From assembly GCA_013289875.1 (NCBI GenBank), contig JABCZC010000039.1, positions 1 to 46,281 of the forward strand: DNA of 46,281 bases. Reading direction: 5' to 3'. The DNA comes from Acidobacteriota bacterium (GTDB lineage: Bacteria; Acidobacteriota; Terriglobia; Terriglobales; Acidobacteriaceae). The position numbers were made by a program, and so were the translations under genes. Positions 31,304 through 40,292 of this stretch are shown here, piece after piece. The stretch's first letter is position 1, and each line of letters opens with the position of its first letter. Under the pieces are notes generated by a model. That model saw only the letters and a program-made list of their open reading frames with translations. It did not search any database and was not told the origin of the DNA.

Positions 31304-32572
31304 GTGCTCATTTCATCGGTAGACTTTGATCCGCAAAACCCTCCGTGGGCGCACATCCCCGCTCGCGCCGGGGTCTTCGCGCTTTTTGCCGCGGATGAGC
31401 GCGCCGAACCCTACATAAGTAGAACGCCCAATCTGCGCAACCGACTGCGGCGATTGCTGGCCGCCCGACCCAACGAGCAGCCCGGGCAGTCCAAGCGCTT
31501 CCGTCTCACCCAGAGCGTTGCTCGCATTGAATACACTCTGACTGGATCGGACTTCGAGTCGTGGTTGCTGCTTTATCAGGCATCGGCAACGGCTTTCGGC
31601 GAGCGAGCGCGCAAGCGGCTGCACCTCAAGCCGCCGACCTTTCTGCGCATGACGATGGACAATGCTTACCCCCGCGTATATGTAACCAACAGAATTACAA
31701 AAGCCGCAGCGAACGATCTTTTCGGCCCCTTTCCCTCGCGCGCGGCCGCGGAAGCCTTCCTCGAAAGCATGCTCAACCTTTTCGAATTGCGCCGCTGCCA
31801 CGAAGACCTTCATCCCGACCCGGCATTTCCCGGCTGCGTCTACTCGGAGATGAAGAAATGCATGGCGCCATGTTTTAAGGGATGTACCGACGAACGCTAT
31901 GCACAGGAGGCCGCGGCGGTGCATGCGTTTCTGGCGACGCGCGGCAAGAGCCTGATTGAGGAACTAAGGAGGGAACGGGACCGGGCCGCCGAGGCGTTGA
32001 ATTTTGAGAAAGCCGCGGAGATTCACGCCCGGCTCACCCGCGTGGAAAGCGCGGTAGCGGGCGCCTCTCCGGCTGTCCATGCGCTCGCGGAATTGAACGG
32101 TGTGATCATACAGCCGGCCAGTGAACCGGGACACGTCGCCCTCTTTCTGTTGACCAAGGGCTCGCTCGTCGGACCCGCCCTCTATTCCGTAGCCGGCATG
32201 CGGCATCCGAATGAGCAATCGGGATCGTCTTCGCTCTTCGCGCATCCGGCGGCCATTGCTCCGGTACCCCTCGAAGAATCTCCGCTGGTCCGTCTGGCTG
32301 CGCGCGACGAACTCGAATCGCGCCTTAACGACGCGCTCAACACTCTCGCAGTCCGATCTGCAAAAAGCACGCAGCAGATCGCGAACCATCTGTGCCTTTT
32401 CACCCGCTGGTATTATCGCCCGCAGGCGCGTCGTGTCGGCGAAGTGATCTTTGAAGAAGCCCACGAGATGCCCAAAAAACCGCTGATGCGCGCGATTTCG
32501 CGCGTCTACCGGCAGGGGCAAGCCGGCCAGCAGCCTGAAGATGCGCCCTTTGCAGAGCAGCCGGCTGGCTGA
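31304..32572 (+). CDS. UvrC-like protein lacking the C-terminal nuclease half
   Basis: A 422-residue protein similar to the first half of excinuclease subunit UvrC. The N-terminal 'IPARAGVFALFA...' region resembles a GIY-YIG domain but lacks the canonical GIY/YIG pair (possibly degenerate). 'RRCHEDL', 'FPGCVYSEMKKCMAPC' reproduce the UvrC cysteine cluster near residues 166-187 that ligates an Fe-S centre. 'AAEALNFEKAAEIHARLTRVE' near 228 is a UVR motif. The RNase H-like incision domain and (HhH)2 of UvrC are missing. Start GTG at 31304. Could be a standalone UvrC paralogue with a regulatory or RNA/DNA-processing role, or a degenerate duplicate. Confidence 0.75.
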   Translation: MLISSVDFDPQNPPWAHIPARAGVFALFAADERAEPYISRTPNLRNRLRRLLAARPNEQPGQSKRFRLTQSVARIEYTLTGSDFESWLLLYQASATAFGERARKRLHLKPPTFLRMTMDNAYPRVYVTNRITKAAANDLFGPFPSRAAAEAFLESMLNLFELRRCHEDLHPDPAFPGCVYSEMKKCMAPCFKGCTDERYAQEAAAVHAFLATRGKSLIEELRRERDRAAEALNFEKAAEIHARLTRVESAVAGASPAVHALAELNGVIIQPASEPGHVALFLLTKGSLVGPALYSVAGMRHPNEQSGSSSLFAHPAAIAPVPLEESPLVRLAARDELESRLNDALNTLAVRSAKSTQQIANHLCLFTRWYYRPQARRVGEVIFEEAHEMPKKPLMRAISRVYRQGQAGQQPEDAPFAEQPAG

Positions 32573-32704
32573 AGCGTCGGCGATACTATCTACCTATGCT
32601 TTGCGAATCGGCAGCGGCGAAGAATGCGTATAAATGTCTAACAGGCGCTCTCCGTTCGTGTCGCGACATCCAACAAACTAAGGCCACCTTCTGGAGCGAG
32701 ACGC

Positions 32705-35245
32705 GTGATTCTTGAGGATATTCGCTACGCGCTGCGGCAGTTTGCCAAGGCTCCCGGATTTACCGCGACAGCGATTCTGACGCTCGCCCTGGGGATAGGC
32801 GCGACGACGGCAATCTTCACCCTGGTCTACGCGGTACTGCTCAAGTCGCTGCCGGTAGCGAATCCTGGTGAATTGATCCGGGTGGGCAACAAGGAAAACT
32901 GCTGCGTTAATGGCGGCATGCAGAACGACTGGTCGCTCTTCTCCTATGAGCAGTACAAGCAATTTCGGGATAATACTCCGGGCTTTGCGCAGCTGGCCGC
33001 CTTTGAGGCCGGTCACAGCCTGTTCAGCGTGCGACGGGAAGGCACCAATCATTCGGCGGAGTCGCTGATCGGCGTCTCTGTGTCGGGAAATGCCTTCGAC
33101 ACGCTCGGCGTGAGCGCATATGCGGGACGGCTACTGAAGCCGTCGGATGACGAAAAGGGTGCGGCATCCGTGGCCGTAATAACCTATCGCACCTGGCAGC
33201 AGAAGTATGGCCAGGACTCGTCAATTGTCGGCGCGAGCTTTCTGATCAACGGTCAGCCGTTCACCATCGTTGGCATTAGTCCGCCCGGGTTCTTTGGAGA
33301 GAGGCTCGAAGGCGATCCGGCGTCGTTCTGGATACCATTAAACAAACGTCCATTGGTTCTGGGAGTCAACAGCTTTGTGGACTCGCCAGAGTACGATTGG
33401 CTGAACCTCTTCGGCCGACTTAAACCTGGCGCGAATCAGAAACAGGTCGAGGCGCAAATGCAGGTGGAACTGCGCCAGTTCCTCCAAAGTCCGGTGAGCA
33501 AAACTGAAGAGCGCGACAAAAGCCTGATTCCGGAACAGACGCTTCATCTTGCTCCCGGCGGTGGAGGGGTGCAGCGCATGCAGGAGGAGTTCAAGGATGC
33601 TCTGCACCTGCTGATGTGGATTTCCGGGGCCGTTCTGCTGATTGCCTGCGCGAATCTGGCCAACCTGATGCTGGTGCGCGCTACGGCGAATCGGCAGAGG
33701 ATCTCGATACAGGCGGCGCTGGGCGCTCCGCGATCGCGGCTGGTGGGTCAGGCGCTCACGGAAAGCGTGGTGCTGGCCGTGCTCGGAGGCATCGCCAGCC
33801 TTATCGTGGCGTACGGAGGAGCGCGGCTGATCGTGTATCTCGCAGCGGGCAAGAGCTACGTGCCGATCGATGCCACGCCCTCGCCGGCGGTGCTGGCATT
33901 TGCCTTCGTTGTGTCGCTGGTCACGGGGATGCTGTTCGGCGTAGCGCCAGCGTGGGTGACGGCACATGCGGACCCGATCGATGCATTGCGCGATGCGAAC
34001 CGGACAATGAAACACAGCGGCCTCTGGACCCAGAAGGCCCTCGTCGTGGTGCAGGCGGCGGTTTCCTTGCTGCTGCTGTGCGCGGCGGCCCTGCTTATCC
34101 AAAGCCTGCGCAATCTGCATCATCAGGACTTCGGATTCGACACGACCAACAGGTACATTCTGCACATTGATCCGCAGATGGCCGGCTACAAGGTCGAGCA
34201 GATCGAGGCGTTGGATCGCCAACTTCACGATTCTCTGGCTGCGATTCCCAGCGTGAAGTCAGTGGCCTGGTCGACTTACACTCCCATGGAGGGCGACAAC
34301 TGGGGTAAAGGTGTCTACTTTGAAGGCAGACAACCTCCGCCGCCGGGCAGCAACGAGCAGGATGCATCCTGGGTACGGGCAAGCGCCGGCTATTTCGACA
34401 CAATCGGCACCCGCATCATCGCCGGCCGGCCAATTTCCGAACAAGACGCGGCCACCACGCGCAACATCGCCGTAGTAAACCAGGAATTCGTAAAGCGTTT
34501 TTACAAAAATCAGAACCCAATTGGTCAGCACTTCGGACTCGACAAACAGAAGTACTCGGGCGCGTACGAGATCGTGGGTGTCACGGAGAACACCAACTAC
34601 TGGCAGCCGACGAGCAAGATGCGCCCGATGTTTTTCCTTCCCGCTGTGCAGTGGTTCCGTGTGGACGATCCCGATGTGATGCTTGGCGATACTTTTTCCC
34701 ACATGCACCTCAACGCTTGGGAACTGCGCACGAATCGGAGGGTTCCGGGACTTGAGTCTCAAGTACGCGAGGCGCTCGCCCAGGTCAATCCGAACCTCAC
34801 GGTGATCGACTTCCAGACCTTCGGTGCCCAGGTTCAGGAAAACTTCAACCAGCAGGCGATGGTCGCAGACCTGACCTCTGTGTTTGGGTTGCTGGCCCTG
34901 GTGCTGGCTTCGATCGGTTTATACGGCGTGACCGCGTATGCCGTCGCGCGTCGCACGGGCGAAATCGGCATCCGCATGGCGCTGGGAGCAGATCGGACGG
35001 ACGTCCTCCACCTGGTGTTGCGGGGCGCGTTTCTGCTTGTGGGAGTAGGGCTGGCGATTGGAATCGTCGTCACGATGCTGGTCGGCCGGTTCATGGCGAG
35101 CCAGCTGTTTGGCGTCAAGGCCTACGACCCCGCCATTCTATTGATCACGACGGTGATCCTGGGAGCAGCTGCGCTGATCGCGTCAGTGATTCCTGCCCAG
35201 CGTGCGGCCAGCATCGAGCCGATGGACGCGTTGAGAACGGAGTAA
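32705..35245 (+). CDS. ADOP-family ABC transporter permease (MacB-like)
   Basis: Acidobacterial duplicated orphan permease: two FtsX/MacB-type permease units fused into 846 residues without an ATPase domain. 'DIRYALRQFAKAPGFTATAILTLALGIGATTAIF' is the N-terminal family signature. The first unit has a periplasmic MacB_PCD region (about 50-270) and three C-terminal helices ('LANLMLVRATANRQRISIQAALGAPRSRLV'); the second repeats this to 'RRTGEIGIRMALGADRTDVLHLV' and 'PAQRAASIEPMDALRTE'. The GTG at 32705 has GGAG upstream. No MacB-type ATPase or MacA adaptor adjoins it; such genes are thought to use ATPases encoded elsewhere or to be non-canonical. Confidence 0.92.
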   Translation: MILEDIRYALRQFAKAPGFTATAILTLALGIGATTAIFTLVYAVLLKSLPVANPGELIRVGNKENCCVNGGMQNDWSLFSYEQYKQFRDNTPGFAQLAAFEAGHSLFSVRREGTNHSAESLIGVSVSGNAFDTLGVSAYAGRLLKPSDDEKGAASVAVITYRTWQQKYGQDSSIVGASFLINGQPFTIVGISPPGFFGERLEGDPASFWIPLNKRPLVLGVNSFVDSPEYDWLNLFGRLKPGANQKQVEAQMQVELRQFLQSPVSKTEERDKSLIPEQTLHLAPGGGGVQRMQEEFKDALHLLMWISGAVLLIACANLANLMLVRATANRQRISIQAALGAPRSRLVGQALTESVVLAVLGGIASLIVAYGGARLIVYLAAGKSYVPIDATPSPAVLAFAFVVSLVTGMLFGVAPAWVTAHADPIDALRDANRTMKHSGLWTQKALVVVQAAVSLLLLCAAALLIQSLRNLHHQDFGFDTTNRYILHIDPQMAGYKVEQIEALDRQLHDSLAAIPSVKSVAWSTYTPMEGDNWGKGVYFEGRQPPPPGSNEQDASWVRASAGYFDTIGTRIIAGRPISEQDAATTRNIAVVNQEFVKRFYKNQNPIGQHFGLDKQKYSGAYEIVGVTENTNYWQPTSKMRPMFFLPAVQWFRVDDPDVMLGDTFSHMHLNAWELRTNRRVPGLESQVREALAQVNPNLTVIDFQTFGAQVQENFNQQAMVADLTSVFGLLALVLASIGLYGVTAYAVARRTGEIGIRMALGADRTDVLHLVLRGAFLLVGVGLAIGIVVTMLVGRFMASQLFGVKAYDPAILLITTVILGAAALIASVIPAQRAASIEPMDALRTE

Positions 35246-35268
35246 CAGGGAACAAGATTGAGACACGA

Positions 35269-36753
35269 CTATTTCTCCGCGCTCTTCTTCTTCCGCGCCT
35301 TCACCTTGAACCAGATCGGTGAGCCTTCAAAGCCAAATGCCTCCCGAATCTGATTCTCAAGAAAACGCTCGAAGGAGAAGTGCAGTTTCACGTCCCGGTC
35401 AGTGAATAGGACAAACGTAGGCGGTGCGACGGCGGCCTGCGTCATATAGAGAATGCGGACCCGTTTGGACAGCGGCACTCCGGCACGCTGGAAATCGACG
35501 CGCTCAAGGAAGCGGTTCATCTGGCCGGTGGTCACGCGCTTACGCCGCTCCTGCGCGACGCGAATGGCCGTGTCAAGCACCCGGTTAAGGCTGCGACTGT
35601 CCTTCTGTGCCTTGGCCGCGGAGATGAAAACAATCGGCGCGTAGTCGAGATACTTAAGCGCGCTTCGCACCTGGCTCTCGAAAATCTTCATTTCCGCCGG
35701 AGGCTTGCCGTCCGTGCGTCCCGTCGTCACCAGGTCCCACTTGTTCACGACGATCACCACCGACCGGCCGCTCTCGTGAGCGTACCCGCCAATCGTCGCG
35801 TCGGAGGCAGTGACGCCTTCAGTCGCGTCAATGATCAGGAGCGAAACATCGGCGGCCTCAAGATGGCGGCGCGCCATGATGACTGAAAGCTTTTCCGCCA
35901 TCAGCTCGGTCTTGCCCTTGCGGCGGATTCCGGCCGTATCGATGATGCGAAGCTGCTGTCCCTGGTAGTCGATCACCTCATCAACGGCGTCGCGCGTAGT
36001 CCCGGCGATGGGCGAAACAATGGCGCGCGTGGTTCCGGTGAGCGCGTTCAGCAGGGTCGACTTGCCAACATTCGGGCGGCCAATGATGGCCAGCCGTGTT
36101 TCGTGCTGCTCGTACTCGCCATGCGTGCGATGCACTGCTTCTTGTGTGTCGCCTTCAACGGCTGCTTCTTCTTCCGCGGCCTCCTCCACCGGTTCATCGT
36201 TGAAAGGCAGAACAGCGAAAACCTCGTCCAGCAGCTCGCCGATATTGTGTCCGTGCTCAGCGGAGATAGCAATCAGGTTCTTAATACCAAGCCGGCGGAA
36301 GTTTTCGGCCGCGGTGTCGAGCGCCTCAACATCGATCTTGTTCACGACAAGGAAGAGCGGCTTGCCGGAGCGTATCAACAGGCGCGCGAGATCAAGATCG
36401 GGCGAAGCGAGCTCGGTGCGCCCATCAACCACCATCACAATGGCATCGGCCTCCTGTACGGCGACCTGGGCCTGACGGAAAATCTCTGCCGGAATGAGCG
36501 CCTCGTCGTCGGGAACGATGCCGCCAGTGTCGACGATACGCGCCGTGCGTCCGGACCACTCGACTTCGCCGTAGATGCGGTCGCGCGTGATGCCGGGCTC
36601 GTCTCCCACAATCGAGCGGCGTGACCCGGTGAGGCGATTAAACAGCGTGGACTTGCCGACATTGGGACGCCCAACGATTGCAAATACCGGCTGTCCGTCT
36701 CCGGTCTGTCCGGATTCCTTAATTCGCGACTTCCTGCTACTGGATTTTTTCAA
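35269..36753 (-). CDS. der: Ribosome biogenesis GTPase Der (EngA)
   Basis: Tandem-GTPase required for 50S subunit assembly. 494 residues with two G domains, each with a P-loop 'GRPNVGKST' (near residues 28 and 228), 'NKID'/'NKWD' specificity motifs and a 'DTGGI'/'DTAGI' switch, then a C-terminal KH-like domain ('KRVRILYMTQAAVAPPTFVLFTD') and a Lys-rich tail. The acidic insert between the two domains ('EEAAEEEAAVEGDTQEA') is typical. The convergent ADOP gene lies 23 nt away. Confidence 0.97.
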   Translation of the reverse strand: MKKSSSRKSRIKESGQTGDGQPVFAIVGRPNVGKSTLFNRLTGSRRSIVGDEPGITRDRIYGEVEWSGRTARIVDTGGIVPDDEALIPAEIFRQAQVAVQEADAIVMVVDGRTELASPDLDLARLLIRSGKPLFLVVNKIDVEALDTAAENFRRLGIKNLIAISAEHGHNIGELLDEVFAVLPFNDEPVEEAAEEEAAVEGDTQEAVHRTHGEYEQHETRLAIIGRPNVGKSTLLNALTGTTRAIVSPIAGTTRDAVDEVIDYQGQQLRIIDTAGIRRKGKTELMAEKLSVIMARRHLEAADVSLLIIDATEGVTASDATIGGYAHESGRSVVIVVNKWDLVTTGRTDGKPPAEMKIFESQVRSALKYLDYAPIVFISAAKAQKDSRSLNRVLDTAIRVAQERRKRVTTGQMNRFLERVDFQRAGVPLSKRVRILYMTQAAVAPPTFVLFTDRDVKLHFSFERFLENQIREAFGFEGSPIWFKVKARKKKSAEK

Positions 36754-36822
36754 GGTGCTTGCCGACCTGACAGGGATGAGATTCGTCAGTCAACGGCGAA
36801 TGCCGCAAATGTGGACTGTGTG

Positions 36823-36865
36823 CTGACGCGATGGTATGCCCATCGATGATTCTATCGTGCGTCAG
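36823..36865. repeat. Inverted repeat between vapC and der
   Basis: CTGACGC (36823-36829) pairs with GCGTCAG (36859-36865), and inner GATGG/CCATC bases can extend the stem. It lies downstream of vapC and 70 nt upstream of the der start on the minus strand. No U-run follows, so its role (weak terminator or operator) is uncertain. Confidence 0.4.
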
Positions 36866-36895
36866 TGAGCATTGCCGGAGCATCGGCCCCGGGGG

Positions 36896-37264
36896 TTAAT
36901 TCAGGCCTGCATCAAAACGGAGGCGTTCCGCCGTCGTCCGCAGGCGTTTGTCGTGCGTCCACAGAACCGTGCCCGGAGTCAGCCCGACCGCTGCCAGTAG
37001 GTGAGCGTCCACGTAGCCAATCCCATCTCCGTGCAGACCCCAGCTGTCAATCATTCCCAGCACCTCGTCGTTCGTTGCAATGGTGGCCTGCGGCAGATTT
37101 TGCAAGGCATTCATCACGATCTTGCGCTGCCGCAGAACACCAAGCGCCAATTCGCCAATGACGAACGGATGCGTAAGCACCTGTCCATTGTTCAACAATC
37201 CGTCGAGGACTGCGTCGCCCTTGCGTAAATGGTCAATCCACACCGAAGTGTCCGCCAGAATCAC
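36896..37264 (-). CDS. vapC: VapC-type PIN-domain ribonuclease toxin
   Basis: PIN-domain endoribonuclease toxin, 122 residues. The acidic triad is visible as Asp in 'LADTSVWIDHLRKG' (near residue 5), Glu in 'HPFVIGELALGVL' (near 40), and Asp in 'GYVDAHLLAAV' (near 84), then 'LWTHDKRL' near the C-terminus. The ATG at 37264 overlaps the stop of the antitoxin gene by four bases. Expected to cleave tRNA or rRNA when released from VapB; the exact target is not known. Confidence 0.93.
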   Translation of the reverse strand: MILADTSVWIDHLRKGDAVLDGLLNNGQVLTHPFVIGELALGVLRQRKIVMNALQNLPQATIATNDEVLGMIDSWGLHGDGIGYVDAHLLAAVGLTPGTVLWTHDKRLRTTAERLRFDAGLN

Positions 37265-37458
37265 CTCTTTACGGACTTCCGGCGCGGTATCGCCCTCAGC
37301 TTAGGCTCGGTCCCGCCGAGCCGGGCCAGCCTACGTGCGCTCTCCCGTTCGATGAGTGCCTTGAGTGCCTCTCGCACGAGAGCGGTTTTCTCCTTGAGGC
37401 CGGTGAAAGCCTGAGCCTTCACCAGCAGATCGTCGTCGAGCGCGAGTGTGGTGCGCAT
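37261..37458 (-). CDS. vapB: VapB-type ribbon-helix-helix antitoxin
   Basis: Antitoxin for the following vapC; 65 residues from the ATG at 37458 preceded by GAGGAG 8 nt away. 'MRTTLALDDDLLVKAQAFTGLKEKTALVREALKALIERE' is a ribbon-helix-helix DNA-binding N-terminus of the VapB/Arc type, followed by a Lys/Arg-rich tail that would dock in the toxin. ATGA overlap with vapC indicates translational coupling. The operon is expected to be autoregulated through the upstream sequence. Confidence 0.9.
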   Translation of the reverse strand: MRTTLALDDDLLVKAQAFTGLKEKTALVREALKALIERESARRLARLGGTEPKLRAIPRRKSVKR

Positions 37459-37584
37459 GTGGATTCTCCTCAAAGGAATAGGATGACATATAGAATAGCA
37501 TCATGTGATGCTGATATTTGTGCATGAATATGAAGGAACAGTTTCAGATATTCTTAGAGAACGACCTGCCCGAAAATTCCTGAC

Positions 37585-39573
37585 GTGTCCTCCACCACCC
37601 AAACCGCGCCCGCACTACCCTCGCTTTATGACTTCTTCGCCCCCGGCGGAGTGCTCTCGCGTTCGAGCCTGCCGTATGAGTTTCGCCGCGGCCAGTTGGA
37701 GATGGCGCAGGCCGTCGAGCGCGCTCTCGATGAAAATCGTCATCTGATCGTGGAAGCAGGAACCGGCACCGGCAAGACGCTGGCTTATCTCTTGCCGGCC
37801 TTGCGCTCCGGACGCCGCGTGATCATCTCCACCGGCACGAAAAATCTCCAGGAGCAGTTGTTCTTCAAGGACATCCCATTCCTCGAGTCGCTGCTGGGCC
37901 CATTGCGCGTTTGCTATATGAAGGGCCGCGCGAATTACGTCTGCCGGCACAAACTTTATGCGCTGCGCAGCCAGCCGATTCTTTCCGGCCTCGAAGAAAT
38001 CTCGCAGTACCACGCCATCGCCGAGTGGGAGAAGACCACCGAGACCGGTGACCGCGCCGAGATCGACGATCTGCCCGAAGCCAGCCAGCTCTGGGCCAAG
38101 CTCGATGCGCGCAGTGATGCCTGCCTTGGCCAGAGTTGTCCCGACTACGAGCGTTGCTTCATCACCGAGATGCGGCGCAAGGCGGCGGAGAGCGATGTGA
38201 TCATCGTGAACCACCATCTGTTCTTCGCCGATCTCGCCATCAAGCAGCAGGCCGGAGCCGCGCCCGACGCAGGCGTGTTGCCCGATGCCGGCATCGTTAT
38301 CTTCGACGAAGCCCATGAGCTCGAAGACGTGGCGTCAAGCTACTTCGGCATTAGCCTGAGCAACATTCGTTTTGAGGAGCTGGCGCGCGATCTGGAGACG
38401 ATGCTGCGCGCGAAGCAGGCACTCAACTCAAGCATCACCAGTGCGGCGCAGACTGCGCGCGAGCGGGCGCGGATGTTCTTCGCTGCATTACCGCGCGGAG
38501 CAGCAAAGTCCGGCGGCGATTGCCGCATACCCTTCCTCAATCGCGAGGAGTTTCTGGAGGCGCAGGGCGATCTTTACCTCGGCCTGCTGAATGCTCTGCA
38601 TCGCCTGGAAGGTGAGCTGGAGCGCGTGCGCGGCGTGGAGGAAGCGCAACCGCTGAGAAAGCGCGCCGCCGATATTCGCGAGCACTTGAAGTTTTTGCTG
38701 GAAGCGGACGAAAGGAATACCGTCTTCTGGCTGGAGCGTCGTGGGGGCAGAGGCCAGGGCTCGGCTCCGGTGACCTATCTGCAGGCCACGCCCATCGATG
38801 TATCGGAGCTGCTCGGCGAACTGCTCTTCGAGAATTTCCCCAGCATCGTGCTCACCTCGGCAACGCTCACCGTGCAGGGAGGCTTCGCCCACATCCGCAA
38901 GCGCCTGGGCATGAATGACGCGCGCGAGCTCGTGGTGCCTTCGCACTTTCGCTATGGAGAGCAGGCGCTGCTCTATCTACCGCCCGACATGCCAGACCCG
39001 CGCGACGCGAATTTCCAGGAGGAGGCCGCGAAGCGCATCCGCCGCATGCTCGACATTACGCAGGGTCGCGCCTTCTGCCTGTTCACCAGCTATCAGCAGA
39101 TGCACGATCTCTACGAGCGGCTGCTAGTCGAGGTCGGCTACCCGCTGTTGCTGCAGGGCACGGCTCCGCGCAAGGCGCTGCTTGAGGAGTTTCGCGAGAC
39201 GCCGAATGCTGTCCTCTTCGGCACTTCGAGCTTCTGGCAAGGTGTCGATGTGCAGGGAGAAGCGCTGAGCTGCGTTATTGTTGACCGCCTGCCCTTCGCC
39301 GTTCCCACTGACCCCGTCGTCCAGGCGCGGATGCGCGCCATTGAAGAGGGCGGAGGCAATCCTTTTTTCGAATACCAGGTGCCTTCGGCCGTTATCACGC
39401 TCAAGCAGGGTTTTGGCCGGCTCATTCGCTCGCTCGAAGACCGCGGCGTGCTCATGCTGCTCGATCCGCGCATTCAGCGACAGCGCTACGGCCGCGTCTT
39501 TATCGAGAGCTTGCCGCCTTATCGTGTCACGCAGGACATCGCAGCGGTCGAGGCCTTCTTCGAGCGAAAGTGA
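37585..39573 (+). CDS. DinG-type ATP-dependent DNA helicase (XPD-like, Fe-S)
   Basis: Superfamily-2 5'-3' DNA helicase of the DinG/YoaA group; 662 residues. Walker A 'EAGTGTGKTLAYLLPALRS' is near residue 57, DEAH 'VIFDEAHELEDVA' near 240, and four Cys between them ('RANYVCRHKLY', 'SDACLGQSCPDYERCF') fit the Fe-S domain of the family. 'FGTSSFWQGVDVQGEALSCVIVDRLPF' and 'QGFGRLIRSLEDRGVL' are motifs V and VI. GTG start at 37585. The Q motif-like start is typical for YoaA. Transcribed away from vapB. Confidence 0.9.
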   Translation: MSSTTQTAPALPSLYDFFAPGGVLSRSSLPYEFRRGQLEMAQAVERALDENRHLIVEAGTGTGKTLAYLLPALRSGRRVIISTGTKNLQEQLFFKDIPFLESLLGPLRVCYMKGRANYVCRHKLYALRSQPILSGLEEISQYHAIAEWEKTTETGDRAEIDDLPEASQLWAKLDARSDACLGQSCPDYERCFITEMRRKAAESDVIIVNHHLFFADLAIKQQAGAAPDAGVLPDAGIVIFDEAHELEDVASSYFGISLSNIRFEELARDLETMLRAKQALNSSITSAAQTARERARMFFAALPRGAAKSGGDCRIPFLNREEFLEAQGDLYLGLLNALHRLEGELERVRGVEEAQPLRKRAADIREHLKFLLEADERNTVFWLERRGGRGQGSAPVTYLQATPIDVSELLGELLFENFPSIVLTSATLTVQGGFAHIRKRLGMNDARELVVPSHFRYGEQALLYLPPDMPDPRDANFQEEAAKRIRRMLDITQGRAFCLFTSYQQMHDLYERLLVEVGYPLLLQGTAPRKALLEEFRETPNAVLFGTSSFWQGVDVQGEALSCVIVDRLPFAVPTDPVVQARMRAIEEGGGNPFFEYQVPSAVITLKQGFGRLIRSLEDRGVLMLLDPRIQRQRYGRVFIESLPPYRVTQDIAAVEAFFERK

Positions 39574-39593
39574 CTGATAGCATTGGAAAGGGA

Positions 39594-39854
39594 ATGGCTC
39601 GTAATCTCTACATTTTGGCCGCAACTTTGCTCCTCTTCGCGCTCGTCTCCTGCGGCATGACTCTACTAAGCCCGACCCTTCAGCCCGGCCTGCCTGGAAA
39701 CGGCTCGTTGTGGAAGACCACGGGCCTGTTCCTCCTGCTTGGAGGGCTGATCGTAGCGCTGCTGGGCGTGATGACGGCCATGTTCGAGCAGGTCGACCGC
39801 CGTGCTGACGAGCGCCGCCAGCGCGAGCGCGCGAGGCGCAAACCCGGCTACTGA
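39594..39854 (+). CDS. Small two-helix membrane protein
   Basis: About 86 residues with two transmembrane helices (residues 5-24 and 42-63) and a highly charged Arg/Glu-rich C-terminal tail (about 20 residues). Two starts fit: ATG at 39594 and GTG at 39570, the latter overlapping the helicase stop by GTGA. No family recognised. Likely co-transcribed with the DinG-type gene. Confidence 0.6.
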   Translation: MARNLYILAATLLLFALVSCGMTLLSPTLQPGLPGNGSLWKTTGLFLLLGGLIVALLGVMTAMFEQVDRRADERRQRERARRKPGY

Positions 39855-39911
39855 TCGCTTACAGAAGCTACAATAGACACAGGGCCTTTTGCCCGAGAGT
39901 TCATCGAACAA

Positions 39912-40289
39912 ATGTACGAAGTTACCGTGGAGCGCGATTTTTCCTCTGGACACTACCTGAGGAACTATCGCGGCAAGTGCGAAAATCCGCATGGGCACAA
40001 CTACAAGGTCCGCATCACGCTGCGCGGCGAAACGCTGGACGTGTCTGGATTGCTTCTGGACTTCAAGGATCTGAAGCATGTGATGCGGCCCGTTATTGAG
40101 CGCCTCGACCACCAAATGCTCAACGATATTGATCCGTTTACCGGGATCAACCCGTCGGCCGAAAACCTGGCTCGCTATTTTTACGACGAAACGAACCAGC
40201 AGCTCAGCGAGATGACCGGAGGCCGTGTTCACGTGAAGGACTGCACTATCTACGAGACCGACACCACGACGGCCACCTACTACGAGTAG
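39912..40289 (+). CDS. queD: 6-carboxy-5,6,7,8-tetrahydropterin synthase
   Basis: Converts 7,8-dihydroneopterin triphosphate to 6-carboxytetrahydropterin, a step to queuosine and other 7-deazapurines. 125 residues. Zn ligands are supplied by 'FSSGHYLRNYRGKCENPHGHNYKVRI' (His at 'SGHY' and the H-G-H pair) with the catalytic Cys in 'GKCENPHGH', and 'LDHQMLND' lies near residue 70. Followed after 3 nt by queE. Confidence 0.95.
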   Translation: MYEVTVERDFSSGHYLRNYRGKCENPHGHNYKVRITLRGETLDVSGLLLDFKDLKHVMRPVIERLDHQMLNDIDPFTGINPSAENLARYFYDETNQQLSEMTGGRVHVKDCTIYETDTTTATYYE

Positions 40290-40292
40290 CTC

